Of a DNA stretch of 40,912 bases, positions 7,853-15,992 are shown piece by piece (positions within the stretch are counted from its first letter, which is position 1; each line of letters starts with the position of its first letter). Below the pieces are notes generated by a model. The model searched no databases. It saw only the letters and a list, made by a program, of their open reading frames with translations, and was not told where the DNA came from. The position numbers and the translations under genes were made by a program. The stretch is from NCBI GenBank assembly GCA_023264735.1, contig JAHFVD010000066.1, forward strand, positions 1-40,912, given 5' to 3'. This DNA comes from Mycobacterium sp. (GTDB lineage: Bacteria > Actinomycetota > Actinomycetes > Mycobacteriales > Mycobacteriaceae).

Positions 7853-7891
7853 CCCCAATCCCGTTGCCCTATAACGGTTGAGCTCGGCCCC

Positions 7892-8335
7892 TCAGCGGGT
7901 TACGGGCCGGAACAACGGAATCCACACGCGGGTGTCCTCCCCGCCGGATAGCCCCGTCCAATCCTCGAAGAACACTTCCACCTCGAGCCCGATCCGCATG
8001 TCCTCCGGCTCGACGTCCACCACGTTGGTGGTCAGCCGGACGTCGGGTCCTTCGGCGATCTCGACGATCGCGACGATGTAGGGCGGCTCGAAACCAGGGA
8101 TCCACGGTTGCCGGTCGACGCTGAACGCCGCGACCGTTGCCCGCCCGGACACCTTCTCGGGGGCCACATCAAAGCTTCGGCAACGCCAACAGGCCGGTCC
8201 GGGCGGGTGAAAGAAATGACCACACGCGTGGCAGCGTGCGATCAGCAAATCCCCATCCCGCCCGCCGGTCCAGAACGCCGCCGATTCCGGTGTCGGACTG
8301 GGCGCCAGCCGCAACTCCGGTCGCTGATAACTCAT
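7892..8335 (-). CDS. DUF35 zinc-ribbon/OB-fold protein (ChsH2-like partner)
   Basis: The 147-residue protein has a rubredoxin-like zinc ribbon with C35-HA-C38 and C49-WR-C52, then an OB fold (about 60-145) with the usual AAFSVDRQPWIPGFEPPYIV turn. This is the DUF35 family. In steroid side-chain degradation DUF35 domains pair with lipid-transfer or thiolase-like proteins (Ltp2-ChsH2) and form part of an acyl-CoA retro-aldolase. The same pairing is seen here: the start ATG overlaps the thiolase-like gene's stop by four bases. That strongly suggests a complex with the 8332-9531 product. The acyl-CoA substrate is not known. Confidence 0.9.
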   Translation of the reverse strand: MSYQRPELRLAPSPTPESAAFWTGGRDGDLLIARCHACGHFFHPPGPACWRCRSFDVAPEKVSGRATVAAFSVDRQPWIPGFEPPYIVAIVEIAEGPDVRLTTNVVDVEPEDMRIGLEVEVFFEDWTGLSGGEDTRVWIPLFRPVTR

Positions 8336-9531
8336 CGGCTGCTCACCAACATCGAACCCGCGACGGGACCCCCGCCGACGCCGACCGCGACAACCTCGGG
8401 CGTGCGTGGCGCCTGGCGCTCACCACCCTCACCCCACAGCTGCACACAGGCCTCGTGCAGGAATCCCATCCCGTGCAGGCGACCGCCCGACAGCTGGCCG
8501 CCACTGGTGTTCAGCGGCAGCTCCCCGTCGAGCGCGATCCGCTCGCCACCCTCGATGAACTCGCCGACCTGGCCGTGCTCGCAGAATCCCAAGGCCTCCA
8601 ACCACATCACCGTCAGGATACTGAATCCGTCATACAGCTGAGCCATGTCGACGTCACCGGGCCGCAACTCGGTGTTCTCCCATAACGTGGCTGCCGAATC
8701 GTGCGCGGCCATCGTGGTGAGGTCGAATCTCTGTTCCCACGTTGGCCTTTCGAACATCCCGGGGCCGACGGATTCCACGGTGAGTGGGTGCCGAGGCAGG
8801 CCGGCGGCGGCATCCCGGCGGGACACGATGACGGCGGTGGCCCCGTCGCAGGGCACGTCGCAGTCGTACAGACACAACGGTTCGGAGATCATTCGCGCGC
8901 TCAGGTAGTCCTCCATCGTCATCGGGTCGCGGTACACCCCATCGGGATTCAGACCCGCGTTGCGCCTGGCGTTCAGCGCGATGGCGCCGAGTTGCTCACG
9001 AGTGAGCCCGAAGTCGTGCATGTAGCGTTGCGCGGGCATCGCCAGCCAGTTGGCCGCCGACAGTGCACCGAACGGCGCGGTCCATTCCATCTGAGGCGGC
9101 AGCTTCCCACCCCCGCCGAGCAACACCGATGCGTGACCACCACCGGACTGCTGCGCCGCCGTCGACTCCCACACCGACCGGAAAACCACCACGTGGTTGG
9201 CCAGCCCGAGGGCGACCGCCATACACGCCTCGATGACCGGTCCGATCTGACCCGCCGTCTCCAGCCCGCCCATGTACCAGCGGCTGCGCAACCCCAGCGC
9301 CGTGCGCACGTCGGTGACGTTGGCACCGGAGAAGCCCGGGTTGCCTGCGACCGCACCCGGATAACTGGCGATTCCGTCGACGTCGTCGACGGCCAGGCCG
9401 GCGTCCTCGATCGCGCGGAGCACGGCTTCCAGTGTCAGTTCCAGCCCGGTGCGGCCCAGTCGCCGTCCGACCTGGGACTTGCCTGCCCCGGTGATCACGG
9501 CCTTACCGTCGAACGGTCCCCGACTGGTCAC
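8332..9531 (-). CDS. Thiolase-fold lipid-transfer protein without the nucleophilic Cys (Ltp2-like)
   Basis: The 399-residue product starts at GTG 9531-9529, overlapping the upstream stop by four bases. It has the thiolase fold: AVITGAGKSQVGRRLGRTGL at the N-terminus, LYDGFS near residue 300, GEFIEGG near 323 and the NTSGGQLSGGRLHGMG loop with H353. Where thiolases carry the acyl-accepting Cys (about residue 93), it reads GGLETAGQIGP with no Cys. It therefore belongs to the non-thiolytic SCP-x/Ltp group, which includes the Ltp2 retro-aldolases that act with DUF35 partners. The overlapping downstream DUF35 gene supports this. I infer a C-C lyase or related acyl-CoA activity; the substrate is unknown. 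Confidence 0.85.
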   Translation of the reverse strand: MTSRGPFDGKAVITGAGKSQVGRRLGRTGLELTLEAVLRAIEDAGLAVDDVDGIASYPGAVAGNPGFSGANVTDVRTALGLRSRWYMGGLETAGQIGPVIEACMAVALGLANHVVVFRSVWESTAAQQSGGGHASVLLGGGGKLPPQMEWTAPFGALSAANWLAMPAQRYMHDFGLTREQLGAIALNARRNAGLNPDGVYRDPMTMEDYLSARMISEPLCLYDCDVPCDGATAVIVSRRDAAAGLPRHPLTVESVGPGMFERPTWEQRFDLTTMAAHDSAATLWENTELRPGDVDMAQLYDGFSILTVMWLEALGFCEHGQVGEFIEGGERIALDGELPLNTSGGQLSGGRLHGMGFLHEACVQLWGEGGERQAPRTPEVVAVGVGGGPVAGSMLVSSR

Positions 9532-9764
9532 TGTGACCGCGCCTCCTGCTGCTCGCGAGTGACCTGACGGGCCCGCATGGTCTGGTCGGTGAGGCCCAGC
9601 GCCAACAACACGTCTATCGCGGTGATCACCAGCCCCCAGTAGTACATCCACCTGACCGTGGGATCTGGCTGAACGGCGAAGTAGACGGCCAGAAAAATCG
9701 GCCCGACGATGCCGAATACCAAGCACATCGCCTGGACCTTCAGGTACACCAGGAACGTCTCCAT
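9528..9764 (-). CDS. Small two-helix membrane protein
   Basis: The 78-residue product starts at ATG 9764-9762. Two hydrophobic segments are visible (about residues 9-28, VQAMCLVFGIVGPIFLAVYF, and 35-55, MYYWGLVITAIDVLLALGL), followed by a charged tail ending REQQEARSQ. I recognise no domain. It sits between the sulfurtransferase (6-base gap) and the thiolase-like gene (4-base overlap), so it is co-transcribed and likely conserved with them. It may be a membrane anchor or accessory subunit, but nothing in the sequence proves this. Confidence 0.7.
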   Translation of the reverse strand: METFLVYLKVQAMCLVFGIVGPIFLAVYFAVQPDPTVRWMYYWGLVITAIDVLLALGLTDQTMRARQVTREQQEARSQ

Positions 9765-9769
9765 CGTCG

Positions 9770-10615
9770 CTACGCGCCAGTCGCGACCGGCCGGCCGGGA
9801 TCCGCACTCCACTGCGACCAGGACCCGGGGAACAGCGCAGCAGCGCGGCCCGCGGCGATCAGTGCCGCGACAGCCACGGCCGCAGTGATGCCCGAACCGC
9901 AGTAGACGCCGATCGGGGCGTCGTCTTCGATTCCGCGCTCGTTGAGGAGTCCGTCCACCGCGGCCTGGGCAACGAATGTCTCGTCGCTGCCGAGCAGCGC
10001 CGTGCTGGGCAGGTTGCGCGCCCCGGGTATGTGGCCGGCGACCGGATCGACCGGCTCGACCTCGCCGCGGAACCGTTCCGGTGCGCGGGCGTCCAGCAGC
10101 GGGCCGCGGTCGAGTTCGTCGGCGGTCAGGGTGGGTAGCGCGCCTGCATACAGGTCCTGGTGCGCGACACTGACATCGCCGGGGGTCGGATCGACCGGAC
10201 CGGTTTCGATGGCGCCGCCGGCCGCCTTCCACGCCGACCAGCCGCCGTCGAGGATCCGCACATCGGGCACGCCGGCCGCCGTCAACACCCACCAGGCCCG
10301 CGCCGACCCCGCCCGGTTCCAGTCGTCGTAGACCACCACCGGAACGCCGCTGCGAATCCCCCAGCGCCGCGCGGCCGCCTGGACCGCGGATCCCGAAGGC
10401 AGCGGGTGGCGGCCACGGCCGGACACCTGGTGGTCGGTCAGGTCGTCGTCCAATGACACGTACACGGCGCCGGGGAGGTGCGCCCGCAGGTAGTGCTCGA
10501 CCCCGTCCGGCTCACTCAGTGTCCAGCGCACGTCCAGCACCGTCACCGGCTCACCGGCCGCCAAGCGGTTGACCAGCGCCTCGGCAGTTACCAACACCTC
10601 CGCGCGCCCTGTCAT
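9770..10615 (-). CDS. 3-mercaptopyruvate/thiosulfate sulfurtransferase (tandem rhodanese)
   Basis: The 281-residue protein has two rhodanese domains. The N-terminal one is inactive (TVLDVRWTLSEPDG...HLPGAVYV). The C-terminal one carries the active loop C239-G-S-G-I-T, the CGSG[IV]T signature of mercaptopyruvate sulfurtransferases. LLDARAPERFRGE and AGHIPGARNLP are the usual flanking motifs. It transfers sulfur from 3-mercaptopyruvate or thiosulfate to thiols or cyanide in the cytoplasm. ATG 10615 is preferred over GTG 10639 because GGAGAT lies 5 bases upstream of it. It leads the operon with the small membrane, thiolase-like and DUF35 genes; the metabolic link between these is unclear. Confidence 0.9.
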   Translation of the reverse strand: MTGRAEVLVTAEALVNRLAAGEPVTVLDVRWTLSEPDGVEHYLRAHLPGAVYVSLDDDLTDHQVSGRGRHPLPSGSAVQAAARRWGIRSGVPVVVYDDWNRAGSARAWWVLTAAGVPDVRILDGGWSAWKAAGGAIETGPVDPTPGDVSVAHQDLYAGALPTLTADELDRGPLLDARAPERFRGEVEPVDPVAGHIPGARNLPSTALLGSDETFVAQAAVDGLLNERGIEDDAPIGVYCGSGITAAVAVAALIAAGRAAALFPGSWSQWSADPGRPVATGA

Positions 10616-10716
10616 CGGATCTCCGCTCGTTTCTCTCACCGGCCACCGACGATCATGCCCCGGTCACGGACGCGCCGCTGCAACAGGTACTCAACCTGAG
10701 AAAACGCTGAAATCGA

Positions 10717-10728
10717 GTAGTGCACTAC
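10717..10728. promoter_or_regulatory. 12-bp perfect palindrome between divergent genes
   Basis: GTAGTGCACTAC lies 102 bp upstream of the sulfurtransferase start and 216 bp upstream of the P1 peptidase start. A looser inverted repeat (CAGGT/ACCTG) is at 10684-10698. This could be a regulator site for the sulfurtransferase operon. The evidence is symmetry and position only. Confidence 0.3.
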
Positions 10729-10817
10729 GCGTGCGCGGGTAGACCTGCGCCCGATAGTTTTGGCAGCAACATCAGTCGAGACACGGATTCCGCAGGGGGT
10801 GCCGGGATCGCCTGATG

Positions 10818-10942
10818 GCTCGCACCACGACTGGGGGGTGTGGTGCGAGCGCCAGGCGGCGCTGGGGAAGGTTGCAAGACCTTCCCCGGCGCCCGTTGTC
10901 GTTCTGGGTAGAGCCCGCCGCCGGCCGACAGTAGGGTCGGCC
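10818..10942 (+). promoter_or_regulatory. Leader with three successive hairpins before the P1 peptidase gene
   Basis: The gene-free gap 10616-10943 contains three inverted repeats in its last 125 bases. Hairpin 1 (10818-10850) has perfect 11-bp arms, GCTCGCACCAC and GTGGTGCGAGC, around an 11-base G-rich loop. Hairpin 2 (10858-10893) has 15-bp arms, GGCGCTGGGGAAGGT and ACCTTCCCCGGCGCC, with one G-U pair and a 6-base loop. Hairpin 3 (10923-10942) has 7-bp arms, GGCCGAC and GTCGGCC, and ends one base before the ATG at 10944. There is no T-run, so simple terminators are unlikely. A structured mRNA leader or attenuator is my inference. Confidence 0.5.
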
Positions 10943-10943
10943 G

Positions 10944-12095
10944 ATGACAACTGGCGCGGCATTCACTGCCGACGGCCGGCCCCGCGCCCGCGGACTCGGC
11001 ATCCCGCTTCCCGGCGAACCGGGTCCTCTCAACGCCATCACCGATGTGGCCGGCGTCGAGGTCGGCGTTGCCACGCTGGTGAGCGGTGACGGGCCGTTGA
11101 CCGTGGGCCGCGGACCGGTGCGCACCGGCGTCACGGCGATCCTCCCCCGCGGCCGGGCCGGCCTCGGAGCGCCCTGCGCGGCAGGCTGGTTCTCTCTCAA
11201 CGGCAATGGCGAGATGACCGGAACCACCTGGATCGAGGAGTCTGGCGCCTTCAATCTTCCTGTCCTGCTGTCGAATACGCACGCCGTCGGCGCCTGCCAC
11301 ACCGGGGTGATCTCCTGGGTCAACCGGGTGGACCCGATGCTGGCGCGTCAGTGGCTGCTACCGGTGTGCGCCGAAACCTGGGACGGTTATCTCAACGACA
11401 TCAACGGCGGCCACGTGCGGCCCGAACACGCCGAGGCGGCACTGGACAACGCCACCGGCGGCCCGGTGCCGGAAGGCTCGGTCGGCGGCGGGACCGGGAT
11501 GAACTGCTACGAGTTCAAGGGCGGCAACGGCACCGCGTCGCGCCTGGTGCGCTACGGCAGCCACACCTTCACCGTCGGCGCCTTCGTGCAAGCCAATTTC
11601 GGTGCGCGCCATGAACTTACCGTCGCCGGGCGCCATATCGGACCGCACGTGGCCGCCGAAAACCCGCTGGACGGTGGCTGGTTCGAACGCGACCTCAACC
11701 GCCCGCCACCCGGGGCGGGCTCGGTGATCGCGGTGATCGCCACCGACGCACCGCTACTGCCCGGCCAGTGCAAGGCACTCGCCCGGCGCGTGCCGCTGGG
11801 CCTGGCGCGCACCGGCACCACCGGCAGCCATTTCTCCGGCGACATCTTCCTGGCCTTCTCCACCGCCGAGGCGCCGGATCTGGCGAGCCGATTCCCCATC
11901 GGCGACGTCGGCGACGACGAGTTCGGCCAGGTGCGGTTCCTGCCGTGGGGACGGATGGACGATCTCTACACCGCGGTCGTGCACAGCGTCGAAGAAGCCG
12001 TACTGAACGCGCTGGTGGTCAACGCCGACATGGTCGGCCGCGACGGGCACCGCTCCCCCGCACTGCCACACGATCAGCTGCGCGCCCTGATGTGA
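10944..12095 (+). CDS. P1 family (DmpA/S58) aminopeptidase-type autoprocessing hydrolase
   Basis: The 383-residue protein matches the DmpA-type N-terminal nucleophile hydrolases. The autocleavage site is visible as G259-S260 in GAGSVIAVIATDAPL, so S260 should become the nucleophile of the small chain. N218 (in QANFG) fits the oxyanion Asn, and Y149 in WDGYLNDINGG is a candidate for the catalytic Tyr. Other family motifs are GLGIPLPGEPGPLNAITDV, EESGAFNLPVLLSNT and GSVGGGTGM. Members cleave N-terminal residues from peptides, beta-amino acids or amides. The ATG lies one base after a hairpin, with no clear Shine-Dalgarno sequence, so translation may be structure-controlled. It ends convergent with a thioesterase gene. 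Confidence 0.9.
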   Translation: MTTGAAFTADGRPRARGLGIPLPGEPGPLNAITDVAGVEVGVATLVSGDGPLTVGRGPVRTGVTAILPRGRAGLGAPCAAGWFSLNGNGEMTGTTWIEESGAFNLPVLLSNTHAVGACHTGVISWVNRVDPMLARQWLLPVCAETWDGYLNDINGGHVRPEHAEAALDNATGGPVPEGSVGGGTGMNCYEFKGGNGTASRLVRYGSHTFTVGAFVQANFGARHELTVAGRHIGPHVAAENPLDGGWFERDLNRPPPGAGSVIAVIATDAPLLPGQCKALARRVPLGLARTGTTGSHFSGDIFLAFSTAEAPDLASRFPIGDVGDDEFGQVRFLPWGRMDDLYTAVVHSVEEAVLNALVVNADMVGRDGHRSPALPHDQLRALM

Positions 12096-12096
12096 G

Positions 12097-12909
12097 TCAG
12101 ACGCTCAACTTGGGTATCGAGCCGGGCGCGCTGAAGTCGATCTGAGCCGCCGGGTTCGCGATCGCGGTGACCAGGCCGGTTCCGAATGGCCCCTCGTCGT
12201 CGTAGAGCGTTCCGCTACCGACCGAGATTCCGTCCGACACCCAATGCGAATCACCTTCGACACCAATGCTTTCCGACTTCGGAAGACGGCTCAGCGCGAC
12301 GGTGAGGTCGCCGTTGATGTAGCCGATGCCCTTGGTGCCCATATTGCTGACCAGGCTGGTCGCCTCGGCCACGATCACGGTGCGGACGAACGGGGTGATG
12401 GCGTGACCGGCAACCACGTCGATCGGGCTGTGGTACACGCGCTTTCGTGACGTGTTCTGGTGGACATCCCCGCCTGGGCTCCAGCCGACATCGTCGCTGC
12501 CGATCATGAACGCATGCGCCTCGGTCTCCGGTGGCGGCGTGAACGAGGCCTGGCCGACCCACTCCTCGCCGGGCGGCGGCTCGGACTGCCGGTACTGCAC
12601 CAGGGTCGCGCGGGCGACGATCGCGTCGCCCTGCAGCACGTCGCACTCCGCGTTGCGCACCCGGTGGCCGTCGCGAACCAGCCGCGACTGAAGGATCGTC
12701 GGGACCCGCTTCGCAGCCTTGAACAGGTCGACCGTGAGGCGGGCGGGCAGAAACCCCGGCACGCCGAACCGCTGCTCCAGATGGAACGCCGCCAGGCCCA
12801 CCACGGCCGGGCCGTTGAGCATGTCGGCGCCCCAACGGCTTCGGGCGTTCTCCGTCGGATGGAAGGCGCCGTCGGGATCGGATATGAAATGCGCCGGTCG
12901 GGTGGCCAT
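12097..12909 (-). CDS. Acyl-CoA thioesterase family protein (double hotdog)
   Basis: The 270-residue protein has the length and motifs of mycobacterial TesB-like double-hotdog thioesterases: an N-terminal RSRWGADMLNGPAVVGLAAF, then ARLTVDLFKAAKRVPTILQS in the first hotdog, and YINGDLTVALSRLPKSESIG in the second. The family hydrolyses acyl-CoA thioesters in the cytoplasm. The C-terminal part (SDGISVGSGTLYDDEGPFGT) is the usual closing strand. It is divergent from the MFS gene at 12975 and lies near the DUF35/thiolase-like genes, consistent with acyl-CoA metabolism. Chain-length preference cannot be read. Confidence 0.8.
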   Translation of the reverse strand: MATRPAHFISDPDGAFHPTENARSRWGADMLNGPAVVGLAAFHLEQRFGVPGFLPARLTVDLFKAAKRVPTILQSRLVRDGHRVRNAECDVLQGDAIVARATLVQYRQSEPPPGEEWVGQASFTPPPETEAHAFMIGSDDVGWSPGGDVHQNTSRKRVYHSPIDVVAGHAITPFVRTVIVAEATSLVSNMGTKGIGYINGDLTVALSRLPKSESIGVEGDSHWVSDGISVGSGTLYDDEGPFGTGLVTAIANPAAQIDFSAPGSIPKLSV

Positions 12910-12962
12910 CGGGGCATCCTCGCATAGCGCCGTCCGGTGTCGGCACCCGGATCATTAGACGA

Positions 12963-12974
12963 CATAATCAACCG
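12963..12974 (+). promoter_or_regulatory. Candidate -10 element for a leaderless MFS transcript
   Basis: CATAAT at 12963-12968 lies six bases before the GTG at 12975. That spacing would place the first transcribed base at or near the start codon, as in mycobacterial leaderless genes. No Shine-Dalgarno sequence is visible and the -35 region is weak. Confidence 0.4.
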
Positions 12975-14423
12975 GTGTCAGATCTCGAGCCGCGTGGCAT
13001 CGGCTACCGCAGGCCCGGGCTCCTGGTGGCCACCCTCAGCGTCGTCGCGCTGACGGTCGCGGTGCTGCAGACCGGCGTCGTACCAGTTCTCGGCGTGATC
13101 GCGCGGCAGCTGCACGCCTCCCCCGTCGACGTCAGCTGGGCGGTCACCGCGAACCTGCTGGCCGCTGCGGCGACCACACCGTTGATCGGCCGACTGGCCG
13201 ACCTCTACAGCAAGAAGCGAGTGCTGTTGGCCGTGCTTGCGGTCGTCCTCGGCGGATCACTGCTGGCGGCGCTGACATCGTCGCTGCCGCTGCTGATCGT
13301 GGCGCGAGTGCTGCAGGGCGCGTCCTACGCCCTCTACCCGATCGGGGTGTCCATCCTGCGCGAGGAGTTGCCCGCCGACCGGCTGATGCGGGCTATGGCC
13401 GTGCTGTCGGGGTCGCTCGGGTTCGGGGGCGGCATGGGCCTGGTGGTCACCGGTCTGCTGATGCGCGGCGACGCCGGCTACCACCGGGTGTTCTGGTTGA
13501 CGACGGCGTTCACCGTGCTGGTGATCATCGCCGCACTCCTCGTCCTGCCCACCCGACCGCGCAGCACCGACGGCACGGTCGACTGGGCCGGTGCGGCCGG
13601 CCTCGCACTGGGCCTGTCCGCGGTGCTGCTGGCGATCACCCAGGGGCACGGCTGGGGTTGGGGTTCGCCGCGCACGATCGGCAGCATCGCCGCCGGGCTG
13701 GCCGTGCTCGGCGTCTGGTGGTGGTGGGAACGCCGATGCCGCCAACCGCTGGTATCGACGGCGATGCTGTCGCGTCGCCCGATTCTGTTGACCAACATCG
13801 CGACCATCCTGGTGGGGATGGGTCTGTATTTCGCGTTTCTCGGCCTGACCGTTTTCGTTCAGGCGCCGGTGGGCAGCGGCTACGGGTTCGGTGCGACGGT
13901 GCTGGGCGCGAGCGTGATGTTCCTGCTGCCCGGCGCGCTTGCCGGCTTCCTGACCGCGGTGGCCAGCGGCCGCTATATCGACCGTTTCGGCGCCCGCACC
14001 GTGCTGGTCGTCGGCGCTGCCGCCGGAGTCGTCGGGTTCGTGCTGCTGGCCACCCTGCACGATCAGCCCTGGCAGGTGATCGCGGCCGGCGTGCTGGCCA
14101 ACGCCTATATCAGCCTGGCCTACGGCGCACTGCCCGCGCTGGTGGTGCGCGAGGTCGACGCCGACGAAACCGGCGTCGCGACAAGCATGAACGCGATCGC
14201 GCGCACCATCGGCAGTTCGATCGCGGCGGCGATTGTCGCGGTGCTCCTGGGCCGCTCCCAGCACGGCCATGTTCCGGAGAGCAGTTTCACGATCATCTTC
14301 GCCCTCGGCGCGATCACCGCGGGCGCCGCGATGCTGCTGATCGCGGTCACCCGCCCGCCGCTGCGGCAGATGGATTCCGATGCCGTGACCCAGTCCCGCG
14401 CGATGAACCACGAGTGGGGTTGA
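12975..14423 (+). CDS. MFS transporter, DHA2/EmrB-QacA type
   Basis: The 482-residue integral membrane protein has about 14 hydrophobic segments, as expected for the DHA2 drug:proton antiporter branch. The conserved loop 2-3 motif is seen as GRLADLYSKKRVLL near residue 75, and motif C-like Gly/Pro-rich sequence follows in helix 5. It probably exports small hydrophobic or toxic compounds in exchange for protons. It begins with GTG (VSDLEPRGIGYRRPG) and is likely leaderless. It is divergent from the thioesterase and convergent with the EamA transporter. The substrate is unknown. Confidence 0.9.
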   Translation: MSDLEPRGIGYRRPGLLVATLSVVALTVAVLQTGVVPVLGVIARQLHASPVDVSWAVTANLLAAAATTPLIGRLADLYSKKRVLLAVLAVVLGGSLLAALTSSLPLLIVARVLQGASYALYPIGVSILREELPADRLMRAMAVLSGSLGFGGGMGLVVTGLLMRGDAGYHRVFWLTTAFTVLVIIAALLVLPTRPRSTDGTVDWAGAAGLALGLSAVLLAITQGHGWGWGSPRTIGSIAAGLAVLGVWWWWERRCRQPLVSTAMLSRRPILLTNIATILVGMGLYFAFLGLTVFVQAPVGSGYGFGATVLGASVMFLLPGALAGFLTAVASGRYIDRFGARTVLVVGAAAGVVGFVLLATLHDQPWQVIAAGVLANAYISLAYGALPALVVREVDADETGVATSMNAIARTIGSSIAAAIVAVLLGRSQHGHVPESSFTIIFALGAITAGAAMLLIAVTRPPLRQMDSDAVTQSRAMNHEWG

Positions 14424-14433
14424 GCGCCAAGCG

Positions 14434-15306
14434 CTATCCGGGCGGAACGGGCGCCGGCAGCCTGGCCCCGCCGCGGGCAGCACCGATCCCCGCCGCCACG
14501 ACGAGGGCGACGCCGACGATTCCGGCCGGGCCGGGGACCTGGTGCAGGACGAGGAAACCGATCAGCAGCGCGAACGCGGGCTCGAGGCTCATCAACGTTC
14601 CGAACGCCGCGGTGTTGAGCCGGCGCAGCGCCAGCAGCTCGAGGGTGAACGGCACGATCGGCACGAGCAGCGCCAGGCCCAGGCCGATGAGAATCATGTC
14701 CGGGGTCATTCGCGGCACCACGAAGGGACCGACCGCTGCGGTCGCCACCAGGGCGGCCACCGGCATCGACACCCCCAGACCCTGCAGCCCACTCACCCCG
14801 TCGCCAACGCGTTGAGTCAGCAGGATGTAGGCCGCCCAGCAGGCCGCCGCGGTCAGCGCGAACCCCACCCCGATCACATCGATGCGGCCTTGCCACGGTT
14901 GCGTCAGCGCCACCACACCCGCGGCGGCCAGCGCCGGCCATGCCCAGCGGCCCCGGCCGCGGCCGCTGACGACCGCCACCCCCAGCGGGCCGAGAAACTC
15001 CAGCGCGCTGGCCGTTCCCATCGGGATGCGGGCCAACGCGGCCATGAACAACATGCTGATGAGGGCCGTCACGATGCCGAGCAACACGCAGATACCGAAC
15101 GTGCTGCGGGTGAACGCGGCACGCCGCGGCCGTACCACCACTCCGAACAGCACCCCGGCCCACACCAGGCGCAGCCACGCGGCGCCTTCGGCCCCGATCC
15201 GGTCGATCAGGCCGACTGCCACCGCGAGGCCGAGTTGGGCGGATGCCATCGACCCCACCGACAGGGCGGCCCCCACGCGCGCCGGATGTGAGGTCATGGT
15301 TGGCAT
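14434..15306 (-). CDS. EamA/DMT family transporter
   Basis: The 290-residue protein has ten hydrophobic segments in two EamA repeats. Typical points are LGIVTALISMLFMAALARIPMG in the first half, and FTLELLALRRLNTAAFGTLM and LEPAFALLIGFLVL in the second. These match RhtA-like exporters for amino acids or other metabolites. ATG 15306 and ATG 15297 are both possible starts. The gene is divergent from a MarR regulator (start 15383), which probably controls it. It converges with the MFS gene ten bases away. Confidence 0.88.
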   Translation of the reverse strand: MPTMTSHPARVGAALSVGSMASAQLGLAVAVGLIDRIGAEGAAWLRLVWAGVLFGVVVRPRRAAFTRSTFGICVLLGIVTALISMLFMAALARIPMGTASALEFLGPLGVAVVSGRGRGRWAWPALAAAGVVALTQPWQGRIDVIGVGFALTAAACWAAYILLTQRVGDGVSGLQGLGVSMPVAALVATAAVGPFVVPRMTPDMILIGLGLALLVPIVPFTLELLALRRLNTAAFGTLMSLEPAFALLIGFLVLHQVPGPAGIVGVALVVAAGIGAARGGARLPAPVPPG

Positions 15307-15347
15307 TCAACGACACCCACCACCCCCCGAGATCGGCGGGCTGGTAT

Positions 15348-15355
15348 CAACGTTG
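15348..15355. promoter_or_regulatory. Short palindrome between EamA and MarR genes
   Basis: CAACGTTG is an 8-bp palindrome in the 76-bp divergent gap. A further CAACG half-site is at 15308-15312, near the EamA start. MarR proteins usually bind short palindromes overlapping such promoters. The core is short and could be chance. Confidence 0.25.
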
Positions 15356-15382
15356 CTGACCCTCAGACGAACGGACCGCGCT

Positions 15383-15850
15383 GTGGCTGCTTCACCGAAG
15401 GACGAGTCGCTGGACTCGATCAGCCGAACGATGGCCCAGGTCGTGCGCCTGACCAGCAGCCGGTCCTTGTTCGCCCGGCAGGCCACCGCCGCCGGTGTCA
15501 CCCTGGCGCAGCCGTCCTACGCGCTGTTGCGGGTCCTCATCGACGACGGCCCACTTCCGATGGGCGCGCTGGCGCGGGGCGCACACATGGACGTCGGGAT
15601 GGCGACGCGGCAAGTGACCGCCCTGGTCGACGCGGAACTGGTGACGCGCACACCCGACCCGGCCGACCTTCGGGTATCGCTGGTGGCGGTGACCAAGCAG
15701 GGGCGCCGCGTCGCCGGAAAGCTGCACGACGTGCGCAGACGCCATCTGCAGCGCGCGCTGTCGGGTTGGACGACGGCCGAGCTGGATCAATTCGACCGGT
15801 TGTTGATCCGGTTTGTCGCCGACTCCACCACCACCCCGATCGACGACTGA
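15383..15850 (+). CDS. MarR family transcriptional regulator
   Basis: The 155-residue protein has the MarR winged-helix layout: an N-terminal helix (SISRTMAQVVRLTSS), the recognition region GALARGAHMDVGMATRQVTA and the wing TRTPDPADLRVSLVAVTKQG with the conserved Asp-Arg turn (here DPADLR). A C-terminal dimerisation helix follows (ELDQFDRLLIRFVAD). The start is set at GTG 15383, which fits the family length; no strong Shine-Dalgarno sequence supports it. It is divergent from the EamA exporter and is likely its ligand-responsive repressor. Confidence 0.88.
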   Translation: MAASPKDESLDSISRTMAQVVRLTSSRSLFARQATAAGVTLAQPSYALLRVLIDDGPLPMGALARGAHMDVGMATRQVTALVDAELVTRTPDPADLRVSLVAVTKQGRRVAGKLHDVRRRHLQRALSGWTTAELDQFDRLLIRFVADSTTTPIDD

Positions 15851-15956
15851 CGGGCGCGGCGCGTACAGGCGTCGTGTCAGAACTCAGCGCGAGCATTCCG
15901 AGAATTCCTCGCTCTCACGTCTGAATAGATGCAGAGCCCAGCCGTCCGCCATTTGC

Positions 15957-15992
15957 TTGACTTTGTCAATCTTTCGCTTCTAGCCTTCGACC
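15957..15992 (+). promoter_or_regulatory. Candidate leaderless promoter of the sulfotransferase gene
   Basis: TTGACT (15957-15962) and TAGCCT (15981-15986) are separated by 18 bp, a good -35/-10 pair. The ATG follows six bases later, so the transcript could start at the ATG. The -35 box lies inside the inverted repeat TTGACTTTGTCAA (15957-15969), where a regulator could compete with polymerase. Confidence 0.45.

Noticed and set aside
10818..10893. Hairpins as intrinsic terminators of the upstream gene
   Set aside because: The upstream gene runs the other way and no T-run follows either stem.
14424..14433. Short AGCGC/GCGCT inverted repeat between convergent transporters
   Set aside because: Five-base arms with no T-run are expected by chance at this GC.
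13257..14483. Long open frame of about 400 codons on the minus strand opposite the MFS gene
   Set aside because: It is rich in Arg/Gln/Ala/Gly without any fold signature and mirrors the codon pattern of the real membrane protein; typical antisense openness at high GC.
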